From contig JBFKOL010000172.1 in the NCBI GenBank assembly GCA_041628815.1, positions 1 to 8,507 on the forward strand: a stretch of 8,507 nt of DNA. The letters run 5' to 3'. This DNA comes from JBFKOL01 sp041628815 (GTDB lineage: Bacteria > Bacteroidota > Bacteroidia > Chitinophagales > Saprospiraceae). Positions 7,446 to 8,507 of the stretch are shown in pieces. The notes below the pieces were generated by a model that was not told the DNA's origin, made no database searches, and saw nothing but the letters and a program-made list of their open reading frames with translations. The position numbers were made by a program, and so were the translations under genes. How positions within the stretch are numbered: position 1 is the stretch's first letter; every line of letters starts with the position of its first letter.

Positions 7446-8507
7446 ATGGACATGCAAAACGAATCTAAAATTCCCGTGAACGACGTAGTAGTTGCCATTG
7501 ACATTGGTACTACCAAGGTTTGTGCCATAGCGGGTCGAAAAAACGAATACGACAAGATCGAAGTTGTCGGTGTGGGGACTGTGGCCTCCGAGGGCGTTTC
7601 GAGGGGCGTGGTTTCCAATATCGACAAAACGGTCAAAGCAATAAAGGAGGCAATCGAGATAGCTGAAAAGAATGCCAAGATGAAGTTCAAGAGCATTCAT
7701 GTGGGTATTGCAGGCCAGCATATTAAAAGTCTGCATCATCGCGGTCTCCTTGTGCGCAGTGATGTCAACAGCGAGATCAGTGAGGACGATGTGAACAAAC
7801 TGATCAAAGATATGTACCGGTTGGTACTGCCTCCTGGTGACAAAATATTGCACGTCATTCCTCAAGAGTTTTCCGTGGACGACGAGCAGGACATCATTGA
7901 TCCTGTAGGCATGTCCGGGGTACGCCTGGAGGCAAATTTCCACATCATAACAGGTCAGATTTCAGCTTCTCGGAATATTCACAGGTGTGTGGAAAAAGTG
8001 GGACTGGATGTGGCTGACGTTACCCTTGAGCCCATTGCCTCAGCATCAGCAGTGCTGTCGGAAAGCGAAAAGATGGCAGGTGTGGCATTGGTTGATATTG
8101 GAGGTGGTACGACTGACATCACGATATTTAAGGACGGTATCATCCGTCATACCGCTGTGATTCCATTCGGAGGCAATGTGATCACTAAGGATATACAGGA
8201 AGGTTGTACAGTGATGCACGACCAGGCCGAGAGATTGAAAGTGCGTTTCGGGTCTGCACTTGCCGAAGAAATCTATGACAACAGGATCATCACGATACCT
8301 GGTTTCAGAGGCAGGGACCACAAAGAAATTACCGAGAAAAATCTCGCCAGGATCATCCAGGCACGCGTAGAAGAGATTTTCGACTATGTATACTGGGAAA
8401 TCAGTCGTTCCGGCTATGCTAAAAAACTGATTGCCGGTCTGGTATTAACGGGAGGAGGCTCTCTGCTAAAGCATGTCAATTTGCTGGCCGAGTACCATAA
8501 GGGCCTC
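7446..8507 (+). CDS. ftsA: Cell division protein FtsA, N-terminal part (3' end outside window)
   Basis: FtsA is an actin-fold ATPase that anchors FtsZ filaments to the membrane and recruits later division proteins. The frame is open for 354 codons from ATG 7446 to the last base without a stop, out of roughly 420-460 in the full protein. The phosphate-1 motif AIDIGTTKVCAIAG lies at 18-31. The region after it has the inserted 1C (SHS2) domain features HVGIAGQHI and VIPQEFSVDD, then DPVGMSGVRLEA. The phosphate-2 motif VDIGGGTTDITIF begins near residue 216, followed by PFGGNVITKDI. The adenosine motif LTGGGSLLKH lies near the end of the visible part. The C-terminal amphipathic helix that binds membrane is not in the window. 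No clear ribosome binding site precedes it. The three-base gap to ftsQ implies coupling. ftsZ is the expected next gene. Confidence 0.96.
   Translation, partial: MDMQNESKIPVNDVVVAIDIGTTKVCAIAGRKNEYDKIEVVGVGTVASEGVSRGVVSNIDKTVKAIKEAIEIAEKNAKMKFKSIHVGIAGQHIKSLHHRGLLVRSDVNSEISEDDVNKLIKDMYRLVLPPGDKILHVIPQEFSVDDEQDIIDPVGMSGVRLEANFHIITGQISASRNIHRCVEKVGLDVADVTLEPIASASAVLSESEKMAGVALVDIGGGTTDITIFKDGIIRHTAVIPFGGNVITKDIQEGCTVMHDQAERLKVRFGSALAEEIYDNRIITIPGFRGRDHKEITEKNLARIIQARVEEIFDYVYWEISRSGYAKKLIAGLVLTGGGSLLKHVNLLAEYHKGL

Noticed and set aside
7218..7943. A 241-codon open frame on the - strand across the end of ftsQ and the start of ftsA.
   Set aside because: It lies wholly antisense to two well-supported genes, its protein shows no recognisable domain, and such long antisense frames are a common by-product of codon bias.

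Overview
The window is a stretch of a division and cell wall (dcw) gene cluster. All genes are on the + strand and head to tail: murE (3' end only), mraY, murD, ftsW, murG, murC, ftsQ and ftsA (5' part only). Several traits point to the phylum Bacteroidota. There is no murF between murE and mraY and no ddl or murB between murC and ftsQ. MraY is about 417 residues with a long insertion after its catalytic Asp pair. MurC carries an EADEYDRSF motif and MurG has a Bacteroidota-like N-terminal region. Most genes have weak or no Shine-Dalgarno sequence. I cannot place the organism below phylum.

Layout. Positions 1-259 hold the C-terminal end of MurE. Positions 260-427 are non-coding and contain a hairpin plus T-tract that looks like an intrinsic terminator, so the cluster may be split into two transcription units here. 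From 428 to the window end the genes are tightly packed. mraY and murD share one base (TGATG), murD and ftsW are 44 bp apart, ftsW and murG overlap by 17 bp, murG and murC are 1 bp apart, murC and ftsQ overlap by 23 bp, and ftsQ and ftsA are 3 bp apart. This spacing implies one co-transcribed, translationally coupled unit that probably continues into ftsZ beyond the window.

How the genes work together. MurC, MurD and MurE add L-Ala, D-Glu and (presumably) meso-diaminopimelate to UDP-MurNAc in the cytoplasm. MurF, which is not in the window, would complete the pentapeptide. MraY moves the product onto undecaprenyl phosphate (lipid I), and MurG adds GlcNAc (lipid II). FtsW polymerises lipid II at the septum with a partner transpeptidase. 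FtsQ is a bitopic divisome scaffold protein, and FtsA is the actin-like membrane tether of FtsZ.

Nothing in the window looks like a mobile element, CRISPR array, RNA gene or accessory system, and I see no sign of a previously undescribed system. The points most worth a second look are the internal terminator and an unusual residue in MurE's substrate-specificity motif (DIPR instead of DNPR).
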